DNA of 38,678 nt from Betaproteobacteria bacterium HGW-Betaproteobacteria-22 (GTDB lineage Bacteria; Pseudomonadota; Gammaproteobacteria; Burkholderiales; Methylophilaceae): positions 1-38,678 of the forward strand of contig PHCJ01000021.1 in assembly GCA_002842285.1 (NCBI GenBank). Reading direction: 5' to 3'. Below, piece after piece: positions 16,912-25,517 of the stretch. Made by a program: the position numbers and the translations under genes. The notes under the pieces were generated by a model. That model worked only from the letters and a program-made list of their open reading frames with translations, was not told the origin of the DNA and searched no databases. Position 1 is the first letter of the stretch, and every line of letters starts with the position of its first letter.

Positions 16912-16974
16912 GTGGGGTGTAATGGTGCGTATCCGCATCAGTCATGTGCGTGGAGTATATGCGCTTAACCCCAC
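16912..16974 (+). other. Possible structured RNA or DNA element
   Basis: GTGGGGT (16912-16918) pairs perfectly with ACCCCAC (16968-16974). Inside lies a small hairpin, TGCG-TATC-CGCA (16926-16937). There is no following T-run and no clear promoter. It could be a short RNA or leader element, or chance. Confidence 0.25.
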
Positions 16975-17045
16975 AATTATAGGCAGAATATTGACTGGCG
17001 TATTCAGTGTAATTTGTCATAAAAATTTCACTTGCCATCATCAAC

Positions 17046-17072
17046 AAACGGTATAAACTATTTATACCGTTT
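17046..17072. promoter_or_regulatory. Perfect 12-bp palindrome upstream of the RHH-like gene
   Basis: AAACGGTATAAA, three bases (CTA), TTTATACCGTTT form a perfect inverted repeat ending 15 bp before the start codon. The ribosome-binding site AGGA lies between it and the ATG. A -35-like TTGCCA (17032-17037) is upstream, so the palindrome would cover the -10 region. It is an attractive operator for autorepression by the encoded protein. Confidence 0.65.
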
Positions 17073-17087
17073 AATCAGGATACCATC

Positions 17088-17540
17088 ATGACTAAGATCA
17101 ACCCCATACAAGCTGCTGCTTTAAAAACACCTACCGAAAAGCCTGCGGCGCCCCCAACCACATCTGCTCAACCTGCCGCACAAAGAGCAAGGTCCGGCAA
17201 AGCGCCTGCGGTCAAGGCGGACACTGTGAGAAAAGCTGCAAGCACCCCTAAGATTGCTACTACAGCAAAAGCGGCAGAAAAAAACAAAAGCGTAATCAAA
17301 CCTGTCAAAGAAAAAACGCCCAAACTTAAAATGGAGCGTGACAGCTTTACCATGCCAAAAACTGAGTATGCACAATTTGGCGTACTAAAAAGCCGTTTAG
17401 AGAAACTGGGCCAACCAGCTAAAAAGAGTGAACTGATACGTGCAGGCTTAATGCTGCTAAGCGCAATGGCGGATGCCACTTTAAAAACCACATTGGGTAA
17501 AGTGCCTACCATTAAAACCGGCAGACCTAAAAAAAAATAA
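17088..17540 (+). CDS. Lys/Ala-rich protein with a ribbon-helix-helix-like C-terminal region
   Basis: This 150-residue protein has two unlike halves. Residues 1-82 are low-complexity Ala, Pro, Thr and Lys, resembling histone-H1-like tails. Residues 83-150 are ordered: a strand-like DSFTMPKTEYAQFGVL, then two helices including KKSELIRAGLMLLSAM, then a basic tail ending GRPKKK. Strand followed by S/K-E-L-I-R-A-G-L-hydrophobic helix resembles the ribbon-helix-helix DNA-binding fold, but this is by eye. A basic tail plus a DNA-binding head would fit a nucleoid or local regulatory protein. A perfect palindrome just upstream of its ribosome-binding site suggests self-regulation. It is monocistronic and convergent with sixA. 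Confidence 0.65.
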   Translation: MTKINPIQAAALKTPTEKPAAPPTTSAQPAAQRARSGKAPAVKADTVRKAASTPKIATTAKAAEKNKSVIKPVKEKTPKLKMERDSFTMPKTEYAQFGVLKSRLEKLGQPAKKSELIRAGLMLLSAMADATLKTTLGKVPTIKTGRPKKK

Positions 17541-17548
17541 ATAGCAGA

Positions 17549-18037
17549 TTAAATTAGGGCTGGCTGCTGCACTGCATATAACACCATTTGCAGTGCACTG
17601 CTGCTCTGTGTTGCTGACTTGGGCCGGCGCAGCCACCACACAGAACCCTTTTTCACGGCACAGGCGTGAGGGCTGTTCTTGAGCAAAGAGGCAATACATA
17701 GACCCAAGTTAGGCTGATGCCCGACAAACACAACAGTCTTTTCAGCCGTAAACTGGTGAAGCAAGTCGAGTATCTGTTGGCAGTTACTATGAATACCAAG
17801 CACTTCGGATGCGGTAATCACCCAACCTGTTCTTTTTTGTAGCGCGGACGCCGTTTCCTGACAGCGTAAAGCAGGACTCGCCCATATCTCCACATCATCC
17901 GGCAAGTATTGTGCGAGCCACTTGGCCATATTTTCCGCATCCTTGCGTCCGCGCTTTGTGAGTGCGCGATCAGCATCTTTACCGCTAGCACTTTCCACCT
18001 CGGCTTCTGCGTGACGCCAAAAAATCAGCTGCTTCAT
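17549..18037 (-). CDS. sixA: Phosphohistidine phosphatase SixA
   Basis: This 162-residue histidine-phosphatase-superfamily protein starts with the catalytic RHAEAE motif (His9 region: LIFWRHAEAE). ALTKRGRKDAENMAKWL, SPALRCQETA and the second catalytic histidine in FVGHQPNLG follow. SixA removes phosphate from phosphohistidine, for example on ArcB or on the nitrogen phosphotransferase protein NPr in E. coli. The C-terminal tail is slightly longer than in E. coli. It lies 24 bp after ppk1 on the same strand and is probably co-transcribed, a pairing that places it in the polyphosphate and phosphate context. Confidence 0.9.
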   Translation of the reverse strand: MKQLIFWRHAEAEVESASGKDADRALTKRGRKDAENMAKWLAQYLPDDVEIWASPALRCQETASALQKRTGWVITASEVLGIHSNCQQILDLLHQFTAEKTVVFVGHQPNLGLCIASLLKNSPHACAVKKGSVWWLRRPKSATQSSSALQMVLYAVQQPALI

Positions 18038-18061
18038 TTTACATGCCCTAATAATTGTCGT

Positions 18062-20125
18062 TTATTCACCATATTGCTTCATCAGCAAACGTTGGGCACT
18101 GTGATGAAACTCATGTGGCTTGGTTTTAACTGTCGCACTAGATACATAATGACCATCGTTTGTGAGTAACCATGCATCCTGATTATCATGCAGATACACC
18201 TCAAAACATTCATGCAGAATACGTGCACGATGGTCGAAATCCATAATGGGCCAGGCAATCTCAACACGCCGCATCATGTTACGATTCATCCAGTCAGCAC
18301 TGGATAACCACATATTCTCAACATCCGCCACTTTAAAGTAAAACACTCGGGAATGCTCCAACAACTGGCCGATGATAGAGCGCACGCGAATTCGCCCATC
18401 CAGCCCCTCAATATCGACAGGCAAAATGCAAGCGCCGCGTAGAATCAGGTCAATCTCCACCCCTGCTCGCCCTGCTTTGATAAGTGCATGCACTAAAGCT
18501 TCATCAGTCAGCGCATTCATCTTGAGCATGATCTGTGCGGGTTTTCCTGCCTTGGCTGCGGTTTCAGCCGCCCCGATTCTGGCAACCATCTGTTTATGCA
18601 GGTTAAATGGTGCTACCAACAGCTTTTGCATGCGCGGCAACTTGACCTGGCTTGCGATATGCCTGAATAAATACTCCATGTCCTGCGTAATTTTGGCATC
18701 TGAGGTCAGCATGCTGATATCAGTATATAAACGGGCTGTTCTTGGGTTGTAGTTACCCGTCGACACGTGGCCGTAGTATTTGAGTCCTGCACCTTCGCGC
18801 CGCATCACCAATAGCATCTTGGCATGCGTTTTCAGGCCGACGATACCATAGACCACTTGCGCACCTACTGACTCCAAATCCTCGGCCCAGTTGATATTCG
18901 CCTCTTCATCAAATCGTGCTTTAAGCTCCACTACCGCCAGCACTTCCTTACCGCGGCGCACGGCCTCCTGCAGCAATTTAAGCATACGCAGATCAGAGCC
19001 TGTGCGATAAATGGTCTGCTGAATCGAGAGCACATCCGTGTCATACACCGCTTCACGCAAAAACTCGATCACCGATTCAAAACTCTCATATGGCTGATGA
19101 ATCAGCACGTCTTTTTGCTTCAGCTGTGTAAAAAATGATTGATTGGGTATGATCTGCTGGCTCACCTTAGGCTCATAAGGTGCAAATTTCAGATGGCTGC
19201 CTTCTGCCATGTCGGCCAATCGCATCAAGCGCCCCAAATTGACCAAACCATTCACGCGATACAGGGATTCGTCAGGCAAATCAAACTGTTTTAACAAAAA
19301 TCTTGCCAGCTTTTCATCGCAACCATGCGACACTTCCAAGCGCACCGCATCGCCAAAATTTCGCTGTACGAGCCCCTGTCGCAAAGCCGTACGAAGATTT
19401 TTCACATCCTCCTCATCTACAGCAAGATCCGAATGACGTGTAACCCTGAATTGAGAAAAATTAAGCACTTCACGTCCAGCAAACAAGCTGTCTAAATGCG
19501 CACGAATCACGCTCGACAAAGATACAAACTTCTGCTGCCTGCCGCTTAAGTGTTTAGGGAGTTTAATCAATCTTGGCAATGCGCGTGGCACTCTTAGTAT
19601 CGCGATATTGTTATTGCGCCCAAAAGCATCCACACCGCCAAGAGAAACAATAAAATTCAATGACTTATTAGCCACTTGTGGAAACGGATGCGAAGGATCC
19701 AGGGCAATCGGCACCAGCAGAGGGCGCACATCAGATTCAAAATATCGGGCAACCCAGCGCCTCTGCTCTGCATTGCGATCCCCGTGCGAAATCAGATGCA
19801 CCCCCTGCTCTGCCAATGAAGGCATCAGTTCGGTATTAAAAATATCATATTGTTTACTTACCAACGCGTGCGCTACATTTGAAATAGCACGGTAGCTTTC
19901 CACGTTGACATCCGTCTGCTGCTCATCCGTGCGCATTGCATCTACGTGCGGGGCGACACGTACTTCAAAAAACTCATCCAGATTAGATGAAACGATACAA
20001 AGAAAACGCAACCGCTCCAGAAGCGGATAATCCGCATTCTGAGCGAGGCTCAACACCCGCTCGTTAAACGCCAGAATACTGATATCGCGGTTAAGTAATT
20101 TGATAGAAGAATGAGTAGGTCGCAT
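18062..20125 (-). CDS. ppk1: Polyphosphate kinase 1
   Basis: This 687-residue protein has the normal PPK1 length and domains. The N-terminal helical domain reads FNERVLSLAQNADYPLLERLRFLCIVSSNLDEFFEVRV. The head domain comes next, then two phospholipase-D-like catalytic domains. The autophosphorylated histidine lies in GLKTHAKMLLVMRRE, and YYGHVSTGNYNPRTARLYTD is the family signature. It makes long-chain polyphosphate from ATP, reversibly. A Pho box with a correctly placed -10 lies upstream, so phosphate starvation control is likely. sixA follows in the same transcript. The exopolyphosphatase gene is elsewhere in the window, not adjacent as in E. coli. Confidence 0.97.
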   Translation of the reverse strand: MRPTHSSIKLLNRDISILAFNERVLSLAQNADYPLLERLRFLCIVSSNLDEFFEVRVAPHVDAMRTDEQQTDVNVESYRAISNVAHALVSKQYDIFNTELMPSLAEQGVHLISHGDRNAEQRRWVARYFESDVRPLLVPIALDPSHPFPQVANKSLNFIVSLGGVDAFGRNNNIAILRVPRALPRLIKLPKHLSGRQQKFVSLSSVIRAHLDSLFAGREVLNFSQFRVTRHSDLAVDEEDVKNLRTALRQGLVQRNFGDAVRLEVSHGCDEKLARFLLKQFDLPDESLYRVNGLVNLGRLMRLADMAEGSHLKFAPYEPKVSQQIIPNQSFFTQLKQKDVLIHQPYESFESVIEFLREAVYDTDVLSIQQTIYRTGSDLRMLKLLQEAVRRGKEVLAVVELKARFDEEANINWAEDLESVGAQVVYGIVGLKTHAKMLLVMRREGAGLKYYGHVSTGNYNPRTARLYTDISMLTSDAKITQDMEYLFRHIASQVKLPRMQKLLVAPFNLHKQMVARIGAAETAAKAGKPAQIMLKMNALTDEALVHALIKAGRAGVEIDLILRGACILPVDIEGLDGRIRVRSIIGQLLEHSRVFYFKVADVENMWLSSADWMNRNMMRRVEIAWPIMDFDHRARILHECFEVYLHDNQDAWLLTNDGHYVSSATVKTKPHEFHHSAQRLLMKQYGE

Positions 20126-20151
20126 AATAATTTCAGAGAATCAACCTTAAA

Positions 20152-20184
20152 ATGATAACGACACATCGTGACATTTTTATGACA
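20152..20184 (-). promoter_or_regulatory. Pho box and -10 of the ppk1 promoter
   Basis: On the minus strand TGTCAT-AAAAA-TGTCAC (20184-20168) is a PhoB-type direct repeat with the standard 11-bp period. Ten bases later comes a -10-like TATCAT (20157-20152). This is the canonical arrangement in which the box replaces the -35. It lies about 27 bp before the ppk1 start. Confidence 0.75.
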
Positions 20185-20262
20185 TTCTTGTAAAGTAGCC
20201 ATTTTTAGCCGACACACTATGAATCATAAGCAATCACACATGCAAGCTAAGCGAATCAATGA

Positions 20263-21036
20263 CTATTGAAGCACCTGATTCAATGTAACTTGCGCAGCCA
20301 GCATGCCAAATGTAGCGGTGACGCTTACCGCTGAGCCGTAACCGGCACAATTTAAACCCGAAACACCTTGTGCAATATCACATGACGCCATCACGGGCTT
20401 TGTAACTGGCTCATCAGAATAAATGCAGGAAATGCCAAATTTTGGTGATTTCTTTGGCGTATTGTTACCCTGAGGAAATGCGTAATCTTTACGCAACACA
20501 TTACGCACCTTGGCAATCAGCTTATCCCCATGCACATGCGCCAAGTCCGCCAATTGAATGCGTGCGGGGTCTAATCTTCCACCCGCCCCACCAGACACAA
20601 CAATGGGCACATTCGCCCGTTTGCAAAAGTTAATCAGGGCAACCTTCGCCTTTGCATCATCCACGCAATCAATGAGGCCATCAAAACTAAAATGTAATAA
20701 TTGTTCGATGTTTTCCGGCGTAATGAAATCTTCAATCTGACGTACCTGACAGCTTGGATTAATTGCTAAAATACGCTCGCACATTGCGGTGACTTTGGGC
20801 TTACCGATATTGCCCTCAACAGCAGGTAACTGACGGTTAAAATTGGATTCTGCAATATTATCCAAATCTATCAAGGTAATACTGCCCACTGCGTTACGCG
20901 CCAGCACCTCAGCCGCCCACGAGCCCACTCCACCTATACCCACCACTACCACATGCGCCCCGGTAAGCTTTGCCAGCCCGGCCTCGCCATAGAGCCTGCG
21001 CACCCCGCCGAACCTGCGCTCAAAATCCATTTCCAT
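20263..21036 (-). CDS. tcdA: tRNA threonylcarbamoyladenosine dehydratase (TcdA/CsdL)
   Basis: This 257-residue E1/ThiF-superfamily enzyme has the Rossmann ATP-binding motif VVVVGIGGVGSWAAEVLAR near residue 30. Further motifs are DLDNIAESNFNRQ, DCVDDAKAKVALINFCKR, and SGGAGGRLDPARIQ. It cyclises t6A to ct6A at position 37 of ANN-decoding tRNAs. The C-terminal part contains CDIAQGVSGLNCAGYGSAVSVTATFG. The first codon overlaps the acpS stop by one base. It is the last gene of the long leftward housekeeping series. No csdA/csdE genes are adjacent. Confidence 0.93.
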   Translation of the reverse strand: MEMDFERRFGGVRRLYGEAGLAKLTGAHVVVVGIGGVGSWAAEVLARNAVGSITLIDLDNIAESNFNRQLPAVEGNIGKPKVTAMCERILAINPSCQVRQIEDFITPENIEQLLHFSFDGLIDCVDDAKAKVALINFCKRANVPIVVSGGAGGRLDPARIQLADLAHVHGDKLIAKVRNVLRKDYAFPQGNNTPKKSPKFGISCIYSDEPVTKPVMASCDIAQGVSGLNCAGYGSAVSVTATFGMLAAQVTLNQVLQ

Positions 21037-21413
21037 TAAATTTCCAGCACCACAAACGCTGCGGCAAGATTCTTTTCATCACTGACACTAAGATGCGTTT
21101 GCACAATATTTTTGGCTTGCAGATAGGCTTGCAACTCAGGGGCTAGCACCAGCAGTGGCTTTCCTAACACATCATGCGAAACTGCAATATTCTGAAAGGT
21201 AGCCGGCGCACGCAAACCCGTGCCCAGTGCCTTGGAAAAAGCCTCTTTAGCCGCAAAACGCTTGGCTAAAAACCGCGCCTTGATTTGTGATGTTTGATAA
21301 CTGGCCAGCTCGCTATCTGCCAGCACGCGTTTTGCAAAGGCATCACCGAACTCGGCAATGGAGGCATCAATACGCGCCACCTCCACAATGTCTGTCCCTA
21401 TTCCGAAGATCAT
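21036..21413 (-). CDS. acpS: Holo-[acyl-carrier-protein] synthase
   Basis: This 125-residue 4'-phosphopantetheinyl transferase has the Mg-binding motif GIGTDIVEVARI at the N terminus and RFAAKEAFSKALGTG in the middle, both diagnostic of AcpS. It attaches phosphopantetheine from CoA to acyl carrier protein. It lies 24 bp after pdxJ and overlaps tcdA. The pdxJ-acpS pairing is conserved in proteobacteria. Confidence 0.97.
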   Translation of the reverse strand: MIFGIGTDIVEVARIDASIAEFGDAFAKRVLADSELASYQTSQIKARFLAKRFAAKEAFSKALGTGLRAPATFQNIAVSHDVLGKPLLVLAPELQAYLQAKNIVQTHLSVSDEKNLAAAFVVLEI

Positions 21414-21437
21414 GTTGTTTAGCTTTTCTTGCTCAGC

Positions 21438-22166
21438 TTATCTTGGCGCGTAATTCTTGATTAAAGTTTTCATCTCACGTACTGCATTATCCCAACCCAC
21501 AAACAGCGCGTGTGCAACAATCGCATGGCCGATATTGAGCTCTTCAAATCCGTACAGCTTTGCTACATGGTGCACGTTATGATAGTGCAGACCATGCCCA
21601 GCATTAACAATCAACCTTGCATCTTTCGCATGATGCAATGCGAGTTCAATACGCGCCAGCTCTTCGGCTTGTACGGCATCCGTTGCAGCATCTGCAAACG
21701 TGCCGGTGTGCAACTCAATGACCGGAGCACCTGTTTTAACGGCCGCATCAATCTGTGCCAGATCAGGTGCAATAAACAGTGAAACACGAATCCCCGCATC
21801 ACCTAATTTTTTTACTGCATGCTGTACTTTCTCAAACTGCACGACTACATCCAACCCACCTTCCGTGGTGCGCTCTTCACGTCGCTCAGGCACTAGGCAC
21901 ACATCCTGAGGCTTAACTTGAATCGCAATATCCAGCATTTCCTCAGTAATGGCACACTCCAGATTCATCTTGGTTTGCAGCAAAGGACGCAAAGCAAAGA
22001 TGTCAGCATCCTGCATATGGCGACGATCTTCGCGCAAGTGCAGGGTAATACTGTCGGCCCCGGATTGCTCCGCACGTAATGCCGCCTGGACCACACTAGG
22101 GTATTTGGTACCCCGTGCCTGACGTATGGTTGCCACATGGTCGATATTGACGCCTAATTTAATCAT
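21438..22166 (-). CDS. pdxJ: Pyridoxine 5'-phosphate synthase
   Basis: This 242-residue TIM-barrel enzyme condenses 1-deoxyxylulose 5-phosphate with 3-amino-2-oxopropyl phosphate to give pyridoxine phosphate. Family motifs are [20 protein letters not shown] at the start, [14 protein letters not shown] (catalytic His and Arg), [36 protein letters not shown] and [11 protein letters not shown]. The ATG at 22166 gives the normal length. It lies 57 bp after recO. Confidence 0.98.
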   Translation of the reverse strand: MIKLGVNIDHVATIRQARGTKYPSVVQAALRAEQSGADSITLHLREDRRHMQDADIFALRPLLQTKMNLECAITEEMLDIAIQVKPQDVCLVPERREERTTEGGLDVVVQFEKVQHAVKKLGDAGIRVSLFIAPDLAQIDAAVKTGAPVIELHTGTFADAATDAVQAEELARIELALHHAKDARLIVNAGHGLHYHNVHHVAKLYGFEELNIGHAIVAHALFVGWDNAVREMKTLIKNYAPR

Positions 22167-22223
22167 TTTCCACTTTCATAAAATTTAGCCACGGCCAACC
22201 GTGTGTTGGCAAAAACAATGTAA

Positions 22224-22955
22224 TTACAGCCCCTGCAAATCTATCAGCAATTGTCTGGTATGCAAAGGCTTGTCACCTAAATAATAAGCAAGCAGGTAAC
22301 GCATTAACTGCTTGCTCTGCTGCTGTGTCTGTGTGTCATGATAGTTATCATTTGCCATATCGATCAGCGTCTTACCGGACAGTTGCACACTGTGATCATC
22401 GTGTCCCACTCTGCCATCAAGCTTATAAGCACCATGCTCTGCTTCATAACGGTAAGCCTGACTTGCAACTACCGCCTGTGCTTTGGCATCTGTCATCAAT
22501 GGAATCGCATACCCCAACTCCTGCAGAAACTTGAGCTCAAAACGTCGCAAAGTAACCGCCAAATCAGCACCAATGGTTAAATCTCTCAATGTATCCGCAT
22601 AATACTCAAACAGTGCCTCGTGCGCATCTTCACGCGGCAGTAGCCGCAGCAAAAGCTCATTAAGATAAAACCCACACATCAGTGCTTCGCCCTGAAGCAG
22701 CAGCAAACTACCCGCCCATTCCAGATGATGTAAGGTTTTAAGCTCCTGCTTTCCGGACCATGTCGCCAGCATTGGCTGAAACGCCTGTAGCATGCCGCGC
22801 ATGGCTGAGCGTGGCCGCCTTGCACCTTTGGCGGTGGTTGCTACTCGTCCGAGATTGCGCGTAAACAACTCCACAACCAAACTGGTTTCTTTGAAAGGAT
22901 ACGTATGCAGCACATAAACGGGCTGATTGTCTTGTCGATTGTTTGCTATGGCCAC
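22224..22955 (-). CDS. recO: DNA repair protein RecO
   Basis: This 243-residue protein has the RecO OB-fold at the N terminus (YVLHTYPFKETSLVVELFTRNLGRVATTAKGARRPRS, with the basic DNA-binding stretch). A helical domain follows. The zinc-site cysteines of the Thermus/Deinococcus type are missing, as in other betaproteobacteria. It loads RecA on SSB-coated single strands with RecR. Translation starts at GTG. Normally recO follows era directly; here an 810-bp gene lies between them. Confidence 0.93.
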   Translation of the reverse strand: MAIANNRQDNQPVYVLHTYPFKETSLVVELFTRNLGRVATTAKGARRPRSAMRGMLQAFQPMLATWSGKQELKTLHHLEWAGSLLLLQGEALMCGFYLNELLLRLLPREDAHEALFEYYADTLRDLTIGADLAVTLRRFELKFLQELGYAIPLMTDAKAQAVVASQAYRYEAEHGAYKLDGRVGHDDHSVQLSGKTLIDMANDNYHDTQTQQQSKQLMRYLLAYYLGDKPLHTRQLLIDLQGL

Positions 22956-22970
22956 AATTTACCGACCCCC

Positions 22971-22986
22971 GCATGCAAAAGCATGC
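22971..22986. repeat. Short hairpin between recO and the peptidase-like gene
   Basis: GCATGC-AAAA-GCATGC forms a 6-bp hairpin just upstream of the recO start on the minus strand. It has no long T-run, so it is a weak terminator or attenuator at best. Confidence 0.35.
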
Positions 22987-23019
22987 ATCGCTGTAAAATA
23001 AACACCCAACTCAACGACG

Positions 23020-23829
23020 TCACTCCAGCTCTGTCCCCTGCCGGGATGGATCAATCACCCCTGAATCTAAGTCATGAGGATTTAAATGCTCTGCAATTCT
23101 CTGCCGGTAGACTGCTTGTTGATGCGCAGGCAAAGTTGCGGCAAATTGCGCCATCTGCACAAGCGCATTAACCCCATTGTTATTCAACTCACTTGTCAGG
23201 TCAGACCAAAAGCCTTTCTTCTGCTCTTTTTGAGGGCTGAATACCTCAAATTTACCTTCAACTTCAATCTGCAGGTAAGTCTTTTGCCCATCGGGGGTCA
23301 CTATCACTTTGTTATAGGGAGATGAATACACTGTGCGGCCTTTAAGCAGATCTTGCATACCATAGGGTTGCGTCACCTCAGGATCAATCTGTTTAATATC
23401 CTCCGCAACAACCCAGCCTCCAAAAAAGGCAAGCCCGGCGTGCTGATTAGTACCAATTGCCGATAAACCAACGATATTCGCATTGGGGGCAATGACTTTT
23501 GCTTCCAGCTCATTTGAGAGTGCCTGTGCAAATGAAGCATCTCCCCATTTGCCCGTATTGCAGGAAAACAAGGCAACTTCCTGCCCTGGCTGATAATGTG
23601 GGTCGTTCTTAATCATGACCGCCAAATCATGCGGCGACACTTTAGCGCAGCCTCCATCGGCACAGTCTGCCCGGCTATACACAAATAGTTCACCCTGACT
23701 TTGCGGACCATGGGCAAGCACAGTGTAAGCGTTACCATGATTGGCGTAGGGCGCATTCTGTGCAAAAGCATCGGAGGGCACCACAATATTCAAATCTGCC
23801 CCATGCGCATGCGATTGATGATCTGCCAT
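23020..23829 (-). CDS. Predicted caspase-like (clan CD) cysteine peptidase, unknown role
   Basis: This 269-residue protein of no recognised named family has no signal peptide, no membrane segment and a His-rich N terminus (HQSHAHG). AYTVLAHG (His40-Gly41) and VALFSCNTGKWGDASFAQALSNEL (Cys90) follow the His-Gly ... Ser/Ala-Cys dyad of clan CD peptidases. The style is that of C80 and of polymorphic-toxin-associated domains that carry a similar LFSCNTG. Residues 100-150 continue a Rossmann-like pattern (AKVIAPNANIVGLSAIG). The C-terminal half (about 180-269) is charged and helical. It lies 24 bp after era and 64 bp before recO on the same strand, so it should be co-transcribed with essential genes. 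The fold call is by motif only; substrate and function are unknown. Confidence 0.6.
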   Translation of the reverse strand: MADHQSHAHGADLNIVVPSDAFAQNAPYANHGNAYTVLAHGPQSQGELFVYSRADCADGGCAKVSPHDLAVMIKNDPHYQPGQEVALFSCNTGKWGDASFAQALSNELEAKVIAPNANIVGLSAIGTNQHAGLAFFGGWVVAEDIKQIDPEVTQPYGMQDLLKGRTVYSSPYNKVIVTPDGQKTYLQIEVEGKFEVFSPQKEQKKGFWSDLTSELNNNGVNALVQMAQFAATLPAHQQAVYRQRIAEHLNPHDLDSGVIDPSRQGTELE

Positions 23830-23853
23830 TACCGTGATTCCAGACGCTTGTGT

Positions 23854-24771
23854 TTAGTAGCCTAAAGACTTGAGTGCACGCTCATCATCCGCCCAGCCGC
23901 CTTTAACTTTTACCCAGGTTTCGAGATACACTTTACCGCCAAATAACTTTTCCATATCCTGGCGTGCCTCGGTAGAAATCTGTTTTAATTTCTCGCCACC
24001 CTTGCCTATCAGCATGGGCTTTTGGCTATCTTTATCTACGATGATGGCGCAAAAAATACGACGCAGTTTACCTACCACCTCAAACTTTTCAACTTCAACC
24101 GCCACTGAGTATGGAATCTCATCGCCCAATAACCTGAAAATCTTCTCGCGCACCAATTCCGCAGCTAAAAAACGTTCATTCTTATCAGTCAGTTCATCTT
24201 CAGAGTAAATGGCAGCCTGCTCGGGCAGATAGTTGCGGATTGATTTTAACAGCTCATCTAAATTAAGGCTCTTTTTGGCACTGACAGGCACAATTTCTGC
24301 AAAAGGAAACTCCAGGTCAAAATCTTGTATCAAAGGCAGCACATTGCCTTTATCTCCCATCAAATCGAGTTTATTCACCACTAAAATGGCAGGCGTTTTT
24401 TCTGATAATAATTTCAGCACCTTACGGTCTGCATCACCCAGCTTCATCGGTTCAATCACAAACAGCACCACATCCACTTCTGTCAGCACCTGTGTAACGG
24501 TTTTATTTAAGCCCTTATTCAACGCATTGAGATGCTTCTGCTGAAAGCCCGGCGTATCTACAAAAATAAACTGCGTGTCATCTGTGGTATGGATTCCCAG
24601 CAAACGATGACGTGTGGTTTGGGCTTTACGGGAAGTAATCGCCAGCTTTAATCCTAGAATATGGTTAAGTAGCGTAGATTTCCCGACATTAGGACGACCA
24701 ACGATGGCGATTGTGCCACATTTAAAAACACCTGAATGGGGTATCACAGGGTCAATATCTTGATTTATCAT
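23854..24771 (-). CDS. era: GTPase Era
   Basis: This 305-residue ribosome-assembly GTPase has G1 [13 protein letters not shown]2 region [11 protein letters not shown]3 DTPGFQ, G4 NKLDLMG, and G5 [13 protein letters not shown]-terminal KH domain contains [22 protein letters not shown]. It binds the 3' end of 16S rRNA during 30S maturation. Its start overlaps the rnc stop by four bases, the classic rnc-era coupling. Confidence 0.98.
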   Translation of the reverse strand: MINQDIDPVIPHSGVFKCGTIAIVGRPNVGKSTLLNHILGLKLAITSRKAQTTRHRLLGIHTTDDTQFIFVDTPGFQQKHLNALNKGLNKTVTQVLTEVDVVLFVIEPMKLGDADRKVLKLLSEKTPAILVVNKLDLMGDKGNVLPLIQDFDLEFPFAEIVPVSAKKSLNLDELLKSIRNYLPEQAAIYSEDELTDKNERFLAAELVREKIFRLLGDEIPYSVAVEVEKFEVVGKLRRIFCAIIVDKDSQKPMLIGKGGEKLKQISTEARQDMEKLFGGKVYLETWVKVKGGWADDERALKSLGY

Positions 24772-25493
24772 TTTTTGGGTTTTCCAATACAGAGTCTATC
24801 TAATGCCGCTAGCGCCAATTTTGCCGCTTCCTGCTCAGCGATGCGGCGGCTAGTCCCATCACCTGTTGTGCGTATGTTGAATTTCTCTACCACGCAGTCC
24901 ACCACAAATTGCTGCGCATGCGCTTCGCCACTGGTATGTGTCAGGATATATTCAGGCAGCATAATCTTTCTCGCCTGCAACCTTTCCTGTAATAAGGATT
25001 TTGCATCCTTACCAATCGCTTTTGGGTCTATCGTTTCCAGCTTCTGCTGATACAAAGCCAGCACAAAGGTTTCAGCAGCTTCAAAGCCGCCATCAAGATA
25101 AACTGCCCCGATTATTGCTTCCAGTGCATCCGCAAGGATAGAAGGCCTGCGCCAGCCAGCACTTTTTAGCTCACCTTCACCCATGCGCAGTGCATCGCCA
25201 AGATTAAGCGTGAGCGCGATTTCACACAAAGTCGCCTCTTTCACCAATTGTGCACGCAAGCGACTTAAATCACCTTCAGCCAGCTGAGAAAATCGTTTAT
25301 AAAGCTGCGTGGCTATAATGAAATTAAGCGCACCATCTCCTAAAAACTCCAGCCGCTCATTATTTTGTGCAGCATAACTTCGGTGCGTCAGTGCCTGAAG
25401 TAATAGATTAGGGTCTTTAAAAGAATGACCTAACCGTTTTAACAATGCTTGCTGAGTCATCGCTTTGTCAATTAACCCGGCAATGCCGGGCAT
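24768..25493 (-). CDS. rnc: Ribonuclease III
   Basis: This protein has 241 residues from the ATG at 25493. An ATG at 25460 ([14 protein letters not shown]) would give the more usual N terminus, and a small CCCGGC/GCCGGG hairpin (25476-25490) lies between the two. The catalytic signature is [17 protein letters not shown]. Acidic residues in the second half ([17 protein letters not shown]) complete the metal site. A C-terminal double-stranded-RNA-binding domain follows, from about residue 165. It processes rRNA precursors and other duplex RNAs, and is coupled to era. Confidence 0.96.
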   Translation of the reverse strand: MPGIAGLIDKAMTQQALLKRLGHSFKDPNLLLQALTHRSYAAQNNERLEFLGDGALNFIIATQLYKRFSQLAEGDLSRLRAQLVKEATLCEIALTLNLGDALRMGEGELKSAGWRRPSILADALEAIIGAVYLDGGFEAAETFVLALYQQKLETIDPKAIGKDAKSLLQERLQARKIMLPEYILTHTSGEAHAQQFVVDCVVEKFNIRTTGDGTSRRIAEQEAAKLALAALDRLCIGKPKK

Positions 25494-25517
25494 GAAACCA
25501 GATATGGCAATGACATA

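Noticed and set aside
25476-25490. CCCGGC-AAT-GCCGGG hairpin at the start of rnc as an autoregulatory RNase III site
   Set aside because: Only six base pairs, too short for RNase III cleavage; noted only because it bears on the choice of start codon.
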